Assembly (NCBI GenBank): GCA_902800715.1 | Contig: CADCFN010000004.1 | Location: 186,001 to 250,000, forward strand | Reading direction: 5' to 3' | Length of the DNA stretch: 64,000 nucleotides | DNA from: an uncultured Bacteroidales bacterium | GTDB taxonomy: Bacteria; Bacteroidota; Bacteroidia; Bacteroidales; Muribaculaceae | Part shown: piece after piece, positions 33,880-43,600 of the stretch | How the letters are laid out: each line of letters begins with the position of its first letter | Position numbering within the stretch: position 1 is the first letter of the stretch | The notes under the pieces: generated by a model | Told to the model about the DNA's origin: nothing | What the model saw: only the letters and a program-made list of their open reading frames with translations | Databases searched by the model: none | Program-made: the position numbers and the translations under genes

Positions 33880-35604
33880 ATGATACATTTCAAGAACATT
33901 TTCAGTGCTGTTGCAGCATTCTTTTTCCTATTGTTTGGAGGATGCCACCACTATAGCGCCACCATGCAGGAACTCTCCCGCATCGACTCAATGGTCTATC
34001 ATCAGCAGGAGAAAGAGGCGTTAGCCACGCTGCAGCAGATGGATTGCGGACGATTCAGCAAAGAGGAACGGGCCTATTATGCTGTGCTTCTATCGATGGC
34101 CATGTACAAGAACTACATCCCCTGCACCAGCGACTCGGCCATTAATGAGGCTGTCGGCTATTACAAGAAGTCGGGGGATGACATGAAGTACTTGAAGGCA
34201 CTTATCGCCCAGGGATGTGTTAATGAGGACATGGGCGACCTTGAACAGGCGGTTGAGAGTTACCATCAGGCCGAACAACTGCCATTATCCGCCGACAGTT
34301 CAATGATGGCCTACGCTAAACTGAGGCTGGGCACACTTTACCAGTCACAGGTTATCGGGACAAATACCATCGCCTTGCAGAAATACAAGGAGGCGTTGCC
34401 CATCTTCAAATCTCTTGGCGACAAGCATTATGAGCTGGTGTGTCTCACAAGCATTGGCGGCATTTACCGCAATATTGATGAAAAGCATGATTCCGCTGTT
34501 TTCTATATGAAAGAAGCGATAGACTTAGCCCAAAAACTGGGTGATGATTATCATCTTTTTGCCAATCGATATCTTCTTTCGGAATACTATCTGGTGCGTG
34601 AACAAAATTACCTACTAAGCAAGGAGTATGCGCTGCAAGCGATTTCGGCTGACCCTGCCATCATTGACCATCCTCGTGCCCACTATCGTTTGGCCTCGTC
34701 TTATTTGTTCCTAGGACAGGCTGACTCTGCAGTTTTTTATTTGAATAGGGCCCCTCGTGCTGCTAGCGCGAGAGATAGTATCGTTTATTACGAACTCATG
34801 TCAGAATTGGAGCATCGCTATTGGAAACATGAAGAACAGTCAAAAAACTACATCCAGTTGGCACATGCTATGGCCGATTCAATGACCATCAATGGCTTGA
34901 ACCATCGACTATTGGAAGTGGAGAAGAAGTATGATGTCCAGTTGGCGGAGTTGAACCAGGTCAAGAATGAATCCCGCTTGAGAGGGATTTTGCTTTTGGT
35001 GGCCTTGTTGGCTTTGGCGTTGCTGGCGTTGGCTTTCCTAGTGTGGCGCTACAGGAGTCAATTAAAAAAGAGGCAGAACGAGGTCGAGATACTGCAGGCA
35101 GACCTAAACGACACGCTAACGAATCTGAAGCAGATGCAGGCACGGCTAGATGCGCGCAATCATAATCTGCATGATAATGAGGGCAATGAGCATGGAAGTG
35201 ATGAACTGCATACCATCGTTAACCAACAAATTGACACCGTACATCAGTTGATGGCATGGTCCTATCAATACGATGGTGACAAATTTGCCGCAAAGTTCAA
35301 GGAAATGATGACTTTGAACGGGCAGACCGATGACAATAACTATTGGTCCAACCTGCAGATTTTGGTCAACGAACTGCACGATAATGTGCTCGTTAAGGCA
35401 CAAGAGGTGGCTGGGGGAACGCTGAACGACAGTGAATTAAATCTGCTAGCACTGTATTGCTGCGGTTTCTCTCGCACAGTAATCATGGTGACGATGGGCT
35501 ACAAGAGCATCGGCACAGTCTATAATAAGCGACTGCAGATTGCCAAGAAACTCCATGTCGCTGACCTCGATGACTTCGTGGAACCCTACCTCAGCAAAGT
35601 GTGA
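33880..35604 (+). CDS. TPR-containing membrane-bound regulator with C-terminal HTH
   Basis: About 574 residues. The N-terminus (MIHFKNIFSAVAAFFFLLFGGC) is a lipoprotein-like signal. About seven TPR-like repeats follow (residues about 40-330), then a transmembrane helix near residue 340-360 (LLLVALLALALLALAFLV), a short coiled coil, and a C-terminal helical domain. That last domain (LNDSELNLLALYCCGFSRTVIMV, YKSIGTVYNKRLQIAKKL) has the layout of a LuxR/GerE-like helix-turn-helix. This architecture is common in Bacteroidetes: TPRs outside the inner membrane, DNA binding inside. A lipobox together with an internal membrane helix is odd, and the first hydrophobic segment may only be a signal anchor. 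Targets are unknown; the BspA-like gene is divergent from it. Confidence 0.82.
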   Translation: MIHFKNIFSAVAAFFFLLFGGCHHYSATMQELSRIDSMVYHQQEKEALATLQQMDCGRFSKEERAYYAVLLSMAMYKNYIPCTSDSAINEAVGYYKKSGDDMKYLKALIAQGCVNEDMGDLEQAVESYHQAEQLPLSADSSMMAYAKLRLGTLYQSQVIGTNTIALQKYKEALPIFKSLGDKHYELVCLTSIGGIYRNIDEKHDSAVFYMKEAIDLAQKLGDDYHLFANRYLLSEYYLVREQNYLLSKEYALQAISADPAIIDHPRAHYRLASSYLFLGQADSAVFYLNRAPRAASARDSIVYYELMSELEHRYWKHEEQSKNYIQLAHAMADSMTINGLNHRLLEVEKKYDVQLAELNQVKNESRLRGILLLVALLALALLALAFLVWRYRSQLKKRQNEVEILQADLNDTLTNLKQMQARLDARNHNLHDNEGNEHGSDELHTIVNQQIDTVHQLMAWSYQYDGDKFAAKFKEMMTLNGQTDDNNYWSNLQILVNELHDNVLVKAQEVAGGTLNDSELNLLALYCCGFSRTVIMVTMGYKSIGTVYNKRLQIAKKLHVADLDDFVEPYLSKV

Positions 35605-35653
35605 AATGGAATTGGCTACGCTAAGGCGATACCTCCTACAATGCATAAGCCTC

Positions 35654-35667
35654 TCTAAACTCTAAAC
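35654..35667. repeat. Short 7-bp-period array
   Basis: Two perfect units of TCTAAAC plus a partial, the same word as the array at 38990. Confidence 0.5.
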
Positions 35668-35692
35668 TGCGAGCGCAGCGAGCATAAAAAGC

Positions 35693-35776
35693 TTAGTGTA
35701 AGGTCAGGGTGCCGATGCCTCCGAAAGTATAGCCCACTCGGCAATCCAAATAAGGAGAAAGCCTGCTTTTTAACAT
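35693..35776 (-). pseudogene. Remnant of an outer-membrane beta-barrel C-terminus
   Basis: An 84-nt reading frame encodes 27 residues that include SRLSPYLDCRVGYTFGGIG. This has the look of the closing strands of Bacteroidetes outer-membrane barrel proteins (SPYLDxRVGY). No upstream body is present on the minus strand before the next gene end at 35838, so it is a leftover end. The match is from pattern memory only. Confidence 0.45.
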
Positions 35777-35837
35777 GTCGAGCCGTCCTAATTATCCTCG
35801 GAAAAATTTTATTAGATGAACTGTCCCTATTTTACCC

Positions 35838-36866
35838 TTATTGGGGAGGCAAGACGATGAAGTCAGTAATGGAGCAGTCGCTCAAGGGCACTTTATGCTC
35901 TTCATTACCATATACATCTTTCGACTCAATGTGTGTGCTCATGTTGATGGGCTCATTGCGCTTGTAGATTTGAGAATGTATATTCCCTGTAGTTGTGATG
36001 AGTACATACACATCATTTCCATAACCCCGCATCAACCCACGCCACCACACAAACTCGTAGTCCATATGAGGTGTAATGAGGGGATATTCAACTCCATTAA
36101 TGTACAGCAAATCCTGTTCCTCAATATCATTTTTTGCCAATATGTAAGGGATGCCATCCACAATCATCGCTTGTATCACATCGATGTCGGATGGGAGTTC
36201 ATGGAATTGTCCTTTGAATTGATACCAATGCCTATATGAATTATCACCAACGACAAATAAATCTTCAGCCCCCTCTCTTGCATAGGCTTTCAGAGTCGCC
36301 TGATAGGATGTAAGGTTACCTATGTCTAACGTAAGTTTATTGCCGTCTATCCAATAGGTGGGAGGGTTCCAAGAACCAATGCCTGCTACAAGATGTCCAT
36401 CTACCACGTCAAACGAATTATACAGGAAATTGTAGTCGTGAGCATCATATTTATAGAGCTGTTGGTCATTCTTATATATTAAGTAATAGTCGATGGACTC
36501 ACTTTCATCCAGCTGTAACGTATAGACATCGCCGTTCTCGACACACATGCTCTCGATCCAGTAGGGTGTCTGGAACTGTACCGTACCGTTTTTCAACACT
36601 TCATAGAGCACGGTATTATTATCAACATGCCTTGATCTGACGGCATACCAGTCCTTGCCTTCACTGGCCAGCTTGATGATGTAGGAGTTCCTAGGGCATT
36701 CATAGATGGTGTTCCCCTCGATGTCAAACACATGGCAATCGTTGATTGCCATGTAGATGCGAGGTGGCTTGTTGTAATCGGGCTCGTCATTGCTATCCTT
36801 GCTATCCTTGCATCCCATCAGTGCCAGCATCACCATCAGTGCCAGCATAAAAGTGATTCGTTTCAT
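35838..36866 (-). CDS. Lipoprotein of unknown function
   Basis: 342 residues. A lipoprotein signal with lipobox LMGC is followed by a Ser/Asp/Asn linker. A body rich in Tyr/Trp and beta-strand-like repeats comes next (HVFDIEGNTIYECPRN, WYAVRSRHVDNN, YLIYKNDQQLYKYDAHD), which could form a propeller. No enzyme motif was seen. It is probably attached to the outer or inner membrane facing the periplasm or surface. AT content is higher than in neighbouring housekeeping genes, suggesting an accessory gene. Promoter at 36900-36907. Confidence 0.75.
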   Translation of the reverse strand: MKRITFMLALMVMLALMGCKDSKDSNDEPDYNKPPRIYMAINDCHVFDIEGNTIYECPRNSYIIKLASEGKDWYAVRSRHVDNNTVLYEVLKNGTVQFQTPYWIESMCVENGDVYTLQLDESESIDYYLIYKNDQQLYKYDAHDYNFLYNSFDVVDGHLVAGIGSWNPPTYWIDGNKLTLDIGNLTSYQATLKAYAREGAEDLFVVGDNSYRHWYQFKGQFHELPSDIDVIQAMIVDGIPYILAKNDIEEQDLLYINGVEYPLITPHMDYEFVWWRGLMRGYGNDVYVLITTTGNIHSQIYKRNEPINMSTHIESKDVYGNEEHKVPLSDCSITDFIVLPPQ

Positions 36867-36899
36867 GAATTTACCGTATTAGAAAGTGTATTTAGATTA

Positions 36900-36907
36900 C
36901 AAAGGTA
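36900..36907 (-). promoter_or_regulatory. -7 box of the lipoprotein gene
   Basis: Minus-strand TACCTTTG, 33 nt before the start codon. Confidence 0.5.
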
Positions 36908-37050
36908 TTATTATTTCATTTAAAATCATTCGCCCCGTCATATTAACATTTCTTTAACGATTGATGGGTGCTGTTTCCTGTTTGATTTTTCCGATAGGCG
37001 TATGATTTTTTGTCAGTCAAGTCAATCATAAACCATAGCGGCTTAGCGGC

Positions 37051-37593
37051 TTAGCGTGAGGTCAGGGTGGCAAGGGTGGAGAGGAGTTCGGTTGTGGTGC
37101 GGGCGACGAGGGTGCAGGAGAGGTTCTTGCCGCGGGCGAAGGGGGTGCGTGTGAGGTCAGCAAGTTGTTGGATGGTGGCATCGTACATGCCGTCGAGGTT
37201 GGCGACGATGACGGGGCGTGTGTCGTCATTGCCGATGGTCATGACGGCGAGGGTGGACATCCACTCGTCGATGGTGCCGATGCCGCCGGGCTGGATGACG
37301 AACACGTCACCATGCTCAATCATATATTGCTTGCGGTCGCCCAGATTGGCGGTATAGACTACCTCGTCACACAAGGGGTCGATGCGGTGCCTGAACATCT
37401 CGGGAATGACGCCGATGACGTGGCCACCAGCTTCATGAACGGCAGCAGCGGTGATGTGCATCAGGCCTGCATTGGAGCCGCCATAAAGCAGCGTGTGGCC
37501 GTTCTGGCCAATCCATGTACCCAGGGCGGCGGCCAGTTGCTGGTATTTCTTCTCCAGTCCCTCCATGGAACTGCAATAAACGACAATCTTCAT
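37051..37593 (-). CDS. LOG family protein (nucleoside 5'-monophosphate phosphoribohydrolase type)
   Basis: 180 residues, Rossmann fold with the LOG signature PGGIGTIDEWMSTLAVMTIG and the early LYGGSNAGLM. Members split AMP or cytokinin riboside monophosphates to base and ribose 5-phosphate. The bacterial role is often purine salvage and is inferred here. It is transcribed after tsaE and birA on the same strand, but a 128-bp inverted-repeat element separates it from birA and ends 15 nt before its ATG. Confidence 0.9.
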   Translation of the reverse strand: MKIVVYCSSMEGLEKKYQQLAAALGTWIGQNGHTLLYGGSNAGLMHITAAAVHEAGGHVIGVIPEMFRHRIDPLCDEVVYTANLGDRKQYMIEHGDVFVIQPGGIGTIDEWMSTLAVMTIGNDDTRPVIVANLDGMYDATIQQLADLTRTPFARGKNLSCTLVARTTTELLSTLATLTSR

Positions 37594-37608
37594 ATTTTTG
37601 TTATTTAT

Positions 37609-37736
37609 AAACTACGAATTACGCTAATTATACCAATTGGTATCCACATTCTTCTTTATTGTCGGCGAATTAAACGGATTGACAGGATTAGGCATCCGTT
37701 GCGTAGCCTTTGTTTAATTCGCGTAATTCGTAGTTT
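37609..37736. mobile_element. Gene-less inverted-repeat element related to the GxxExxY cassette
   Basis: The outer ends read AAACTACGAATTACGC on the left and the matching reverse complement on the right (GCGTAATTCGTAGTTT). Inside are GAATTAAAC, GGCATCCG and GTATCCAC words like those of the arms at 2458 and 2968. It is about 128 bp long with no gene, as expected of a deleted or miniature form of the cassette. Like the full cassette it fills an intergenic gap, here between birA and the LOG gene. Confidence 0.7.
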
Positions 37737-37741
37737 TTTAT

Positions 37742-38494
37742 TTACAGGACTATTTCGTTGATGATGTGCTTGACTTCCTTGAAAAGGTAGTCGTGGGTAG
37801 TGCCGTCCTCGTGGCGCAGGGTGAGAGTGCCGTCGGGGTCGATGCCTGCCACGTTGGCATTGAAACGGTGGCCACTGGCGTCCTCATAGGGGTGCAACTC
37901 GCCGTCGTTGCGGTAGAGTGCAGCCATGTAGCGCTGGTGCAGGTCGTTGCGGGCATTGTCGTCGGCAAGTCCATCTGCCAGTTGCTCGATGCGGGAACAG
38001 ACCTTTTTCAGTAGCGCCATCAGGTCGTGCTCACGGCTCGTGATATTGATGAGTGAGACCGGGTTGGGCGCATCGCTCAAGAAGCGCTCCTGATTGACGT
38101 TGATGCCGATGCCCACAATGCTGTGGGCAATATTGCTGCCGTCGAGCGAACTCTCGATAAGCATGCCGCAGACCTTCTTGTCACGCCAATAGACGTCGTT
38201 GGGCCACTTGACCGAAAAGCCGTCGCCAGCCTCGGCGCTCAGCGCCTCGACGACAGCCAGCGCTGCCGCCTCGCTCAGGTAGAACTGGTCGCGGGCTTTG
38301 ACGGGTGGTCGCTTGAGGAGCATGGAGAATGTGAGGTTCTTGCCATCCTCGCTCTCCCAGGAATTGCCTTTCTGGCCGCGTCCTGCAGTTTGGCTGGGGG
38401 TATAAATGACCGTACCGCCTGGCAGCGTGGCTGCCAAGCGGGACAGGTAAGTGTTGGTGCTTGCCGTCTGGCTGACCTTGATGTAGTGTGGCAT
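37742..38494 (-). CDS. birA: Biotin--[acetyl-CoA-carboxylase] ligase
   Basis: 250 residues, the catalytic type without the N-terminal repressor HTH. It activates biotin with ATP and attaches it to the carboxyl carrier protein. Motifs are TASTNTYLSRL, the biotinyl-AMP loop GRGQKGNSWESEDGKNL, and VKWPNDVYWRDKKVCGMLIE. It lies 12 nt downstream of tsaE in the same direction, so the two are probably one transcript. Confidence 0.95.
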   Translation of the reverse strand: MPHYIKVSQTASTNTYLSRLAATLPGGTVIYTPSQTAGRGQKGNSWESEDGKNLTFSMLLKRPPVKARDQFYLSEAAALAVVEALSAEAGDGFSVKWPNDVYWRDKKVCGMLIESSLDGSNIAHSIVGIGINVNQERFLSDAPNPVSLINITSREHDLMALLKKVCSRIEQLADGLADDNARNDLHQRYMAALYRNDGELHPYEDASGHRFNANVAGIDPDGTLTLRHEDGTTHDYLFKEVKHIINEIVL

Positions 38495-38506
38495 GACGGC
38501 AGTGTT

Positions 38507-38956
38507 TCAGACGTTGGGGAAGGTCATCTTGAGCGTGCGGCTCTCATCGTCGTTGACGGTGATGTCCACGCGCACGGTATCGTCGGGCAGCAGACCGTCG
38601 ATGCGCTCGGGCCACTCGATGAAGCACAGGGCTCCGCTGTCGAAGTAGTCCTCGGCACCCAGGTCAACGGCCTCTTCCTCCTTCTCCAGGCGGTAGCAGT
38701 CGAAGTGGTAAATGAGTTCGGCGGTGGTGTCGCTGCGGTACTCGTTGATGATGGCAAACGAGGGAGAGTTGGTCACATCGCTCTCGACGCCCAGTTGTTT
38801 GCACAGCGCATTGATGAATGTAGTCTTGCCGGCACCCATTTCGCCGTAGAAGGCATAGACCGTCAAGTCGCCCATTTCGGTCATGAACTTGTAGGCTGCC
38901 TCTTCGAGGGCTTCCAGATTGGGAATGGCTATCTCGATAATCTTGTTTTCTTTCAT
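38507..38956 (-). CDS. tsaE: tRNA threonylcarbamoyladenosine biosynthesis protein TsaE
   Basis: 149 residues. It is the ATPase that works with TsaB/TsaD to make t6A37 in tRNAs reading ANN codons. Walker A is [15 protein letters not shown]; the family phrases [10 protein letters not shown] and YHFDCYRLE are present. First gene of the tsaE-birA pair. A 7-bp-period array lies 33 nt upstream of its start, and no clear TAnnTTTG box is seen, so it may also be read through from porX. Confidence 0.94.
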   Translation of the reverse strand: MKENKIIEIAIPNLEALEEAAYKFMTEMGDLTVYAFYGEMGAGKTTFINALCKQLGVESDVTNSPSFAIINEYRSDTTAELIYHFDCYRLEKEEEAVDLGAEDYFDSGALCFIEWPERIDGLLPDDTVRVDITVNDDESRTLKMTFPNV

Positions 38957-38989
38957 TATATTGTTGATTTATAGCGCATTAAAAATTTA

Positions 38990-39017
38990 TCTAAACTCTA
39001 AACCCTAAACTCTAAAC
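38990..39017. repeat. 7-bp-period array (four units)
   Basis: Units are TCTAAAC, TCTAAAC, CCTAAAC and TCTAAAC, between porX and tsaE. It has the same period and similar words as four other arrays in this window. Confidence 0.7.
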
Positions 39018-39043
39018 TTCAAGTTTCGGTCACGAAACTTGAA
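39018..39043 (-). terminator. Hairpin directly after porX
   Basis: A perfect 11-bp stem (39018-39028 with 39033-39043) with a GTCA loop touches the porX stop codon and the heptamer array. There is no T-run after it, so it may be a weak terminator or an RNA-stability hairpin. Confidence 0.55.
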
Positions 39044-40588
39044 TTACTTGGGTGAGAGCGTCACGATGGGCACGAGCATCTCTTCCATCGAAATGCCGCC
39101 GTGCTGGAACGTGTCGTTATAGTAGGATACGTAGTAGTTGTAGTTGTTGGGATAAGCAAAGAAGTCACGGTTCATCGCGAAGATGTAGGTGCTCGAGATA
39201 TTGGGAGTGGGCAGGCCTACACGCTTGGGCTGCTTAATCTCATAGACCTGCTTGCTGTTGTAGGACAGGCTCTTGCCCACCTTGTAGCGCAGGTTGGTGT
39301 TGAGGTTCTTGTCGCCGATGACGTTGATGGGACGGTCCACCTTGATGGTGCCGTGGTCGGTGGTGAGCACGATTTTGTAACCGTTCTGTGCCATGAGCTT
39401 GAAAATCTCGAGGACATTGGAATTCTTGAACCAGGACTCGGTGAGCGAGCGGTAGGCCTCGTCCGAGTTGGCAAGTTCGCGAATCATCTTGGACTCGGTG
39501 CGTGCGTGGGACAGCATATCCACAAAGTTGAACACCAGCACATTCAGTTCGTAGTTCTTGAACATGCCGAAATTCTGCATCAGCTTCTCGCCGGCAGCGC
39601 TGTCGTTCATCTTGCTGTAGGAGAAGTGAATCTTGCGGCGATAGCGGTCGAGCAGGGTCTGGATGAGCGGAGCCTCGTTCAGGTTCTTGCCCTCCTCGCT
39701 CTCCTCGTCAACCCACAGGTCGGGGAACATCTTCTCGATGTCAACAGGCATGAGTCCCGAGAAGATGGCGTTGCGGGCATACTGTGTAGCCGTGGGCAGG
39801 ATGGCGGTGTACAACTCCTCGCTCTCGACATTGTAGATATCGGCAAGCAGGGGGCTGACGGTCCGCCACTGGTCCAACCTGAAGTTGTCGATGACCACGA
39901 AGCAGACTTTCTCCTGGTTGTCGAGCAACGGCAGCACCTTGGTCTTGAAGACCTCATTGCTGCGCAGGGGATGTTCGGGTTGTGTGAGCCAGTTCTCATA
40001 GTTGCGCTTGACGAATTTGGCAAAGGCGCTGTTGGCTTCCACTTTCTGCATACGCAGCATCTCGTCCATGTTGGTGTCGGCATTGGAGAGGGTGAGTTCC
40101 CAGTGGACGAGGGTGGTGTAGAGTTCATACCAGTCCTCGATGGTCTGTGCCGAACTAATCATCTGGCTGATGCGCATGAATTCCTGCCTGTAATCGCCAG
40201 TGACTTTCTCGGTGATGAGGGCGTCGCTGTGCAGGTTCTTCTTGATGGACAGCAGAATCTGCATGGGATTGACGGGCTTAATCAGGTAGTCGGCAATCTC
40301 GCTGCCGATGGCCTGGTTCATGATATCCTCTTCCTCGCTCTTGGTAATCATGATGACGGGAACATTGGGCTGCAGGATTTTGATGCGCTGCAGGGCTTCC
40401 AGTCCGCTGATGCCCGGCATGTTCTCGTCGAGGATGATGAGGTTGAAAATCTGGGTGCCCAGTGCATCGAGTGCATCGCGGCCGTTGGTGACGGTTTCAA
40501 CTTCATATCCCTTGTTCTCAAGGAACAGGATGTGGGGTTTCAACAGATCAATCTCATCGTCGGCCCACAATATTCTTTCTTTACTCAT
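39044..40588 (-). CDS. porX: PorX, response regulator with alkaline-phosphatase-like (PglZ) domain
   Basis: 514 residues. A receiver domain is at 1-120 (acidic pocket WADDEIDLL, phospho-acceptor Asp in LIILDENMPG, Thr in MITKSEEE, Lys in YLIKPVNP). A PglZ-type metallo-phosphatase domain fills the rest (VCFVVIDNFRLDQWR, TTDHGTIKVDRP). PorX is the response regulator that controls T9SS genes in Bacteroidetes. It begins 24 nt after the porW stop, so the two are one transcript. The partner kinase PorY is not in the window. Confidence 0.95.
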   Translation of the reverse strand: MSKERILWADDEIDLLKPHILFLENKGYEVETVTNGRDALDALGTQIFNLIILDENMPGISGLEALQRIKILQPNVPVIMITKSEEEDIMNQAIGSEIADYLIKPVNPMQILLSIKKNLHSDALITEKVTGDYRQEFMRISQMISSAQTIEDWYELYTTLVHWELTLSNADTNMDEMLRMQKVEANSAFAKFVKRNYENWLTQPEHPLRSNEVFKTKVLPLLDNQEKVCFVVIDNFRLDQWRTVSPLLADIYNVESEELYTAILPTATQYARNAIFSGLMPVDIEKMFPDLWVDEESEEGKNLNEAPLIQTLLDRYRRKIHFSYSKMNDSAAGEKLMQNFGMFKNYELNVLVFNFVDMLSHARTESKMIRELANSDEAYRSLTESWFKNSNVLEIFKLMAQNGYKIVLTTDHGTIKVDRPINVIGDKNLNTNLRYKVGKSLSYNSKQVYEIKQPKRVGLPTPNISSTYIFAMNRDFFAYPNNYNYYVSYYNDTFQHGGISMEEMLVPIVTLSPK

Positions 40589-40612
40589 GCGGTTTGTTTT
40601 GCTTTTATTGTG

Positions 40613-43600
40613 TTAATCGTTTTTCTTGCTGGGTCTGACAGAACGCTGGCTGGGCTTGTCGCCCTTTGACGGCTTGTCATCGTCAGGGCTAGCCTGAGTG
40701 GCTTGGCTGGACTGGCTTGACTGGTTGGACTGGCTGGATTGACTGTCGTCATTGGCTTTGCCCTTGTCATCGGCCTTGCCTTTGTCCTTGTCGTTGTTCT
40801 TGCCTTTGTCTTCGGCCTTGCCTTTGTCCTTGTCGTTGTTCTTGCCTTTGTCTTCGGCCTTGTCCTTGTCTTTCTTTTGGTTGGCCTTTTCTTGGCGTTC
40901 TTGTTCACGGTCCTTGGCCTCTTGCTTGCGTTGCTCGGCCTTTTCCTTACGTTCTTGTTCACGCTCTTTTTGCCGTTGCTTGCGTTCCTGCTCACGGGCC
41001 TTGGCCTGTTCCTTGCGCTCTTTCTGCTTTTCTTTGCGTTCACGCTCACGCTCCTTGGCTTTCTCCTTGCGTTCACGTTCACGTTGCTTAGCGAGTTCCT
41101 TACGTTCTTTCGCCTTATCCTTGCGAGCCTGTTCCTTGGCCTTCTTGGCATCTTTCTTGGCCTGTTCGGCGGCTTTATAGGCAGCCTTTGCCGAGTCTTC
41201 ACGCCACTTGTAGCGGAAGTCACGCTCTTTTTGTTTCTCCTTCTCGGCCTGCTCGATTGAATCTTGCTCGGCGAGTTCAGCGATGCGGCTCAGTTTGCGC
41301 TGGTGCTTCTGTTCCTTCTTGATGCTGTCCTCGATTTCCTTCTGGCGCTTCTTGTTAGCCTTTTCACGGGCTTTGGCTTCGCGCTCCAGCTGCTGGAGGT
41401 GTCTTTCTTCCTCGCGTTCCTGCTCCTTGGTGAACTGGTCGGTCTGCTGGGTAGATGTAGACTTGGTTGACTTGCGGTAGTCTTCGGCCTTGATTTGCTT
41501 GCGCTCAGCCTCCTGGCGTGCCTTTTCCTCGGCCTCGATGCGAGCCTTTTCTTCGGCTTCGGCTTCGAGACGAGCCTTCTCGGCAGCTTCGGCTTCGAGG
41601 CGTGCTTTCTCCTCGGCTTCTTCTTGAGCCTTGGCTTCAGCATCCTTCTTGGCGAGTTCGGCAGCCTCACGTTCAAGCTGTTCGGCCTCGATGCGTGCTT
41701 TCTCGCGTTCGGCTGCAGCAAGTGCGTCGGCTTCGGCCTGAGCTTTCTTTTCGGCCTCGTCGAGTTCCTTCTTCTCGAGGTCGCTGTGCTCCTTGTCGTT
41801 CTTCTCCTCCAGATAGTTGAAGTAGTCTTCAAAGGTGCGGCCCTCGTTCAGCAGCAGGTTGAAGTTATCCACACTGATGATGACATAGTGAACCTGTCGC
41901 GGAATCCTGATGCTCTGGTCCTGCTCGAAGACGGAGCGGTAATTGGTGGCTTCCTTGAAGTTATCCAAGCCCTTGACCACGAGCAGTCCCAGTGAGCCGA
42001 AGTTCATCTGCTCAATGTCATAGTCCTTGACCTTGAAGGAGTTGAAGTTGTGCCTTGCCACCTCATAGAGCAGCATATTGCTGTTCACGCTGTCCGAAGG
42101 ATAGAGCAGGATGAATACCTGCGGCTTGTCGTTGTCCTCGGCAAAGGGTGTGAACGTGCGTTCCAGCGCCTGGGGCGTGGTGTCATTGCTCAGTCGTGTG
42201 GTCCACAGCATACCGCGTGCATTGCTGCCGCCACCCTCGAGTCGTCGTCCCTGGTTGAGTTGCTTGACAATCTCGGATGCCACGGGCGTGATATCGGTCT
42301 GCGGGTATCGTTGCAACATGTCCTTGAGCGTCTCCTTGAACTTATCGTGGTTCTTCTCGGTCAAGTAGCTCAGTGCGTCGATGAACATGAACTTGGGCAT
42401 AATCTTGGAGAGCGGGTACTTGCGCATCATTTCGGCGTATGCCTCGTGTACTGCGCTGTGGTTGTCCGAGAGGTAGTTGGCGTATGCGCTCTCATACATG
42501 TTCTCCTGATCGCGGGTCATGTTCTTGAGGTTCTCCAGATAATTGGGATCCTGCATCGCCATGCCGTATTTCGATTCCGGGAACAGGGTAAGGATGCTGT
42601 CGCGATAGGGCTCGGCATCGCTCACCTGTCCGTTGCGCATAAACATCATGTACATATTATAGTACACGTCCAGGCGATAGGTGTTATCGGGATAGCGTTC
42701 CAGCAACTGGTCGAACTCGTAGGCGGCTGCACTATAGTCTTCCATCTTGTCCTTGAGGATGATGCCCATGTTGTACAGTCCTTCCTGGATAATGTCGTGG
42801 GCAGACTGGATTTCCTCTTCGGTTTTGGGAATTTGCTTGAGGTAGTATTCCTCATAGTGCGGGTCTTCGGAACGTTTCACTGCCTCCAAATCCACCTTGA
42901 CGGTGTCACCGGTAACCGCATCGATGAGCACGCTGTCTTTGAGTGCCATCAATGCGCTGTCGTTCTCCTCGTCTTCAAACGAGAAAGTCGTCTTGTCGCG
43001 TCGGCGCCAGTTGTCCTCAAGCTTGCGGTTTCCCCACAGTTTTTGGAACTGGGCCTTACCGGCATTCTTGAGGGTGGTGTTATAAAAGTACCATGATTTG
43101 TCGTTGGTGAGGGGAGTGGCTTGATCGTTATTGTTAGCCAACGGATTACCTTGAGCATTCTGCTGTGCCAGGTACTTCTCGCGGGCGGCATTCTCGGCTT
43201 CCTCTTTCTCCTTTTTCTTTAGTTCCTCGATGATTTTGGCGATGATGGCCCTCTGTTCCTCGGGCGTCATTGCTGCCAATGTGAGCAATGAGTCCTGCAG
43301 GGTTACGTTCTGGGAATAGACAGCGAGTTCATCGAGCACGTCGCTGCGTTTCTTGAGCATCTTGTAGTTGGGGTAGTCCTCGTTAATCAGTGGAATGGCC
43401 TCGGCATAGCAGGGCTGTGCCTCGTCATACTGCCGTTGCTCGAAGTAGAGACCGCCCAGTGTCAACTGGCTGATGGCCTTCTCCACCCTCGACTGGTCGG
43501 TGGGACTCTTCTCGATAGAGAGCTTGTAGTTCTCAATGGCGGTGGCAGTATCGCCGTGTGAGAGGTAGAGATTGCCGATGGCATAGTAAATTTGGTCCAG

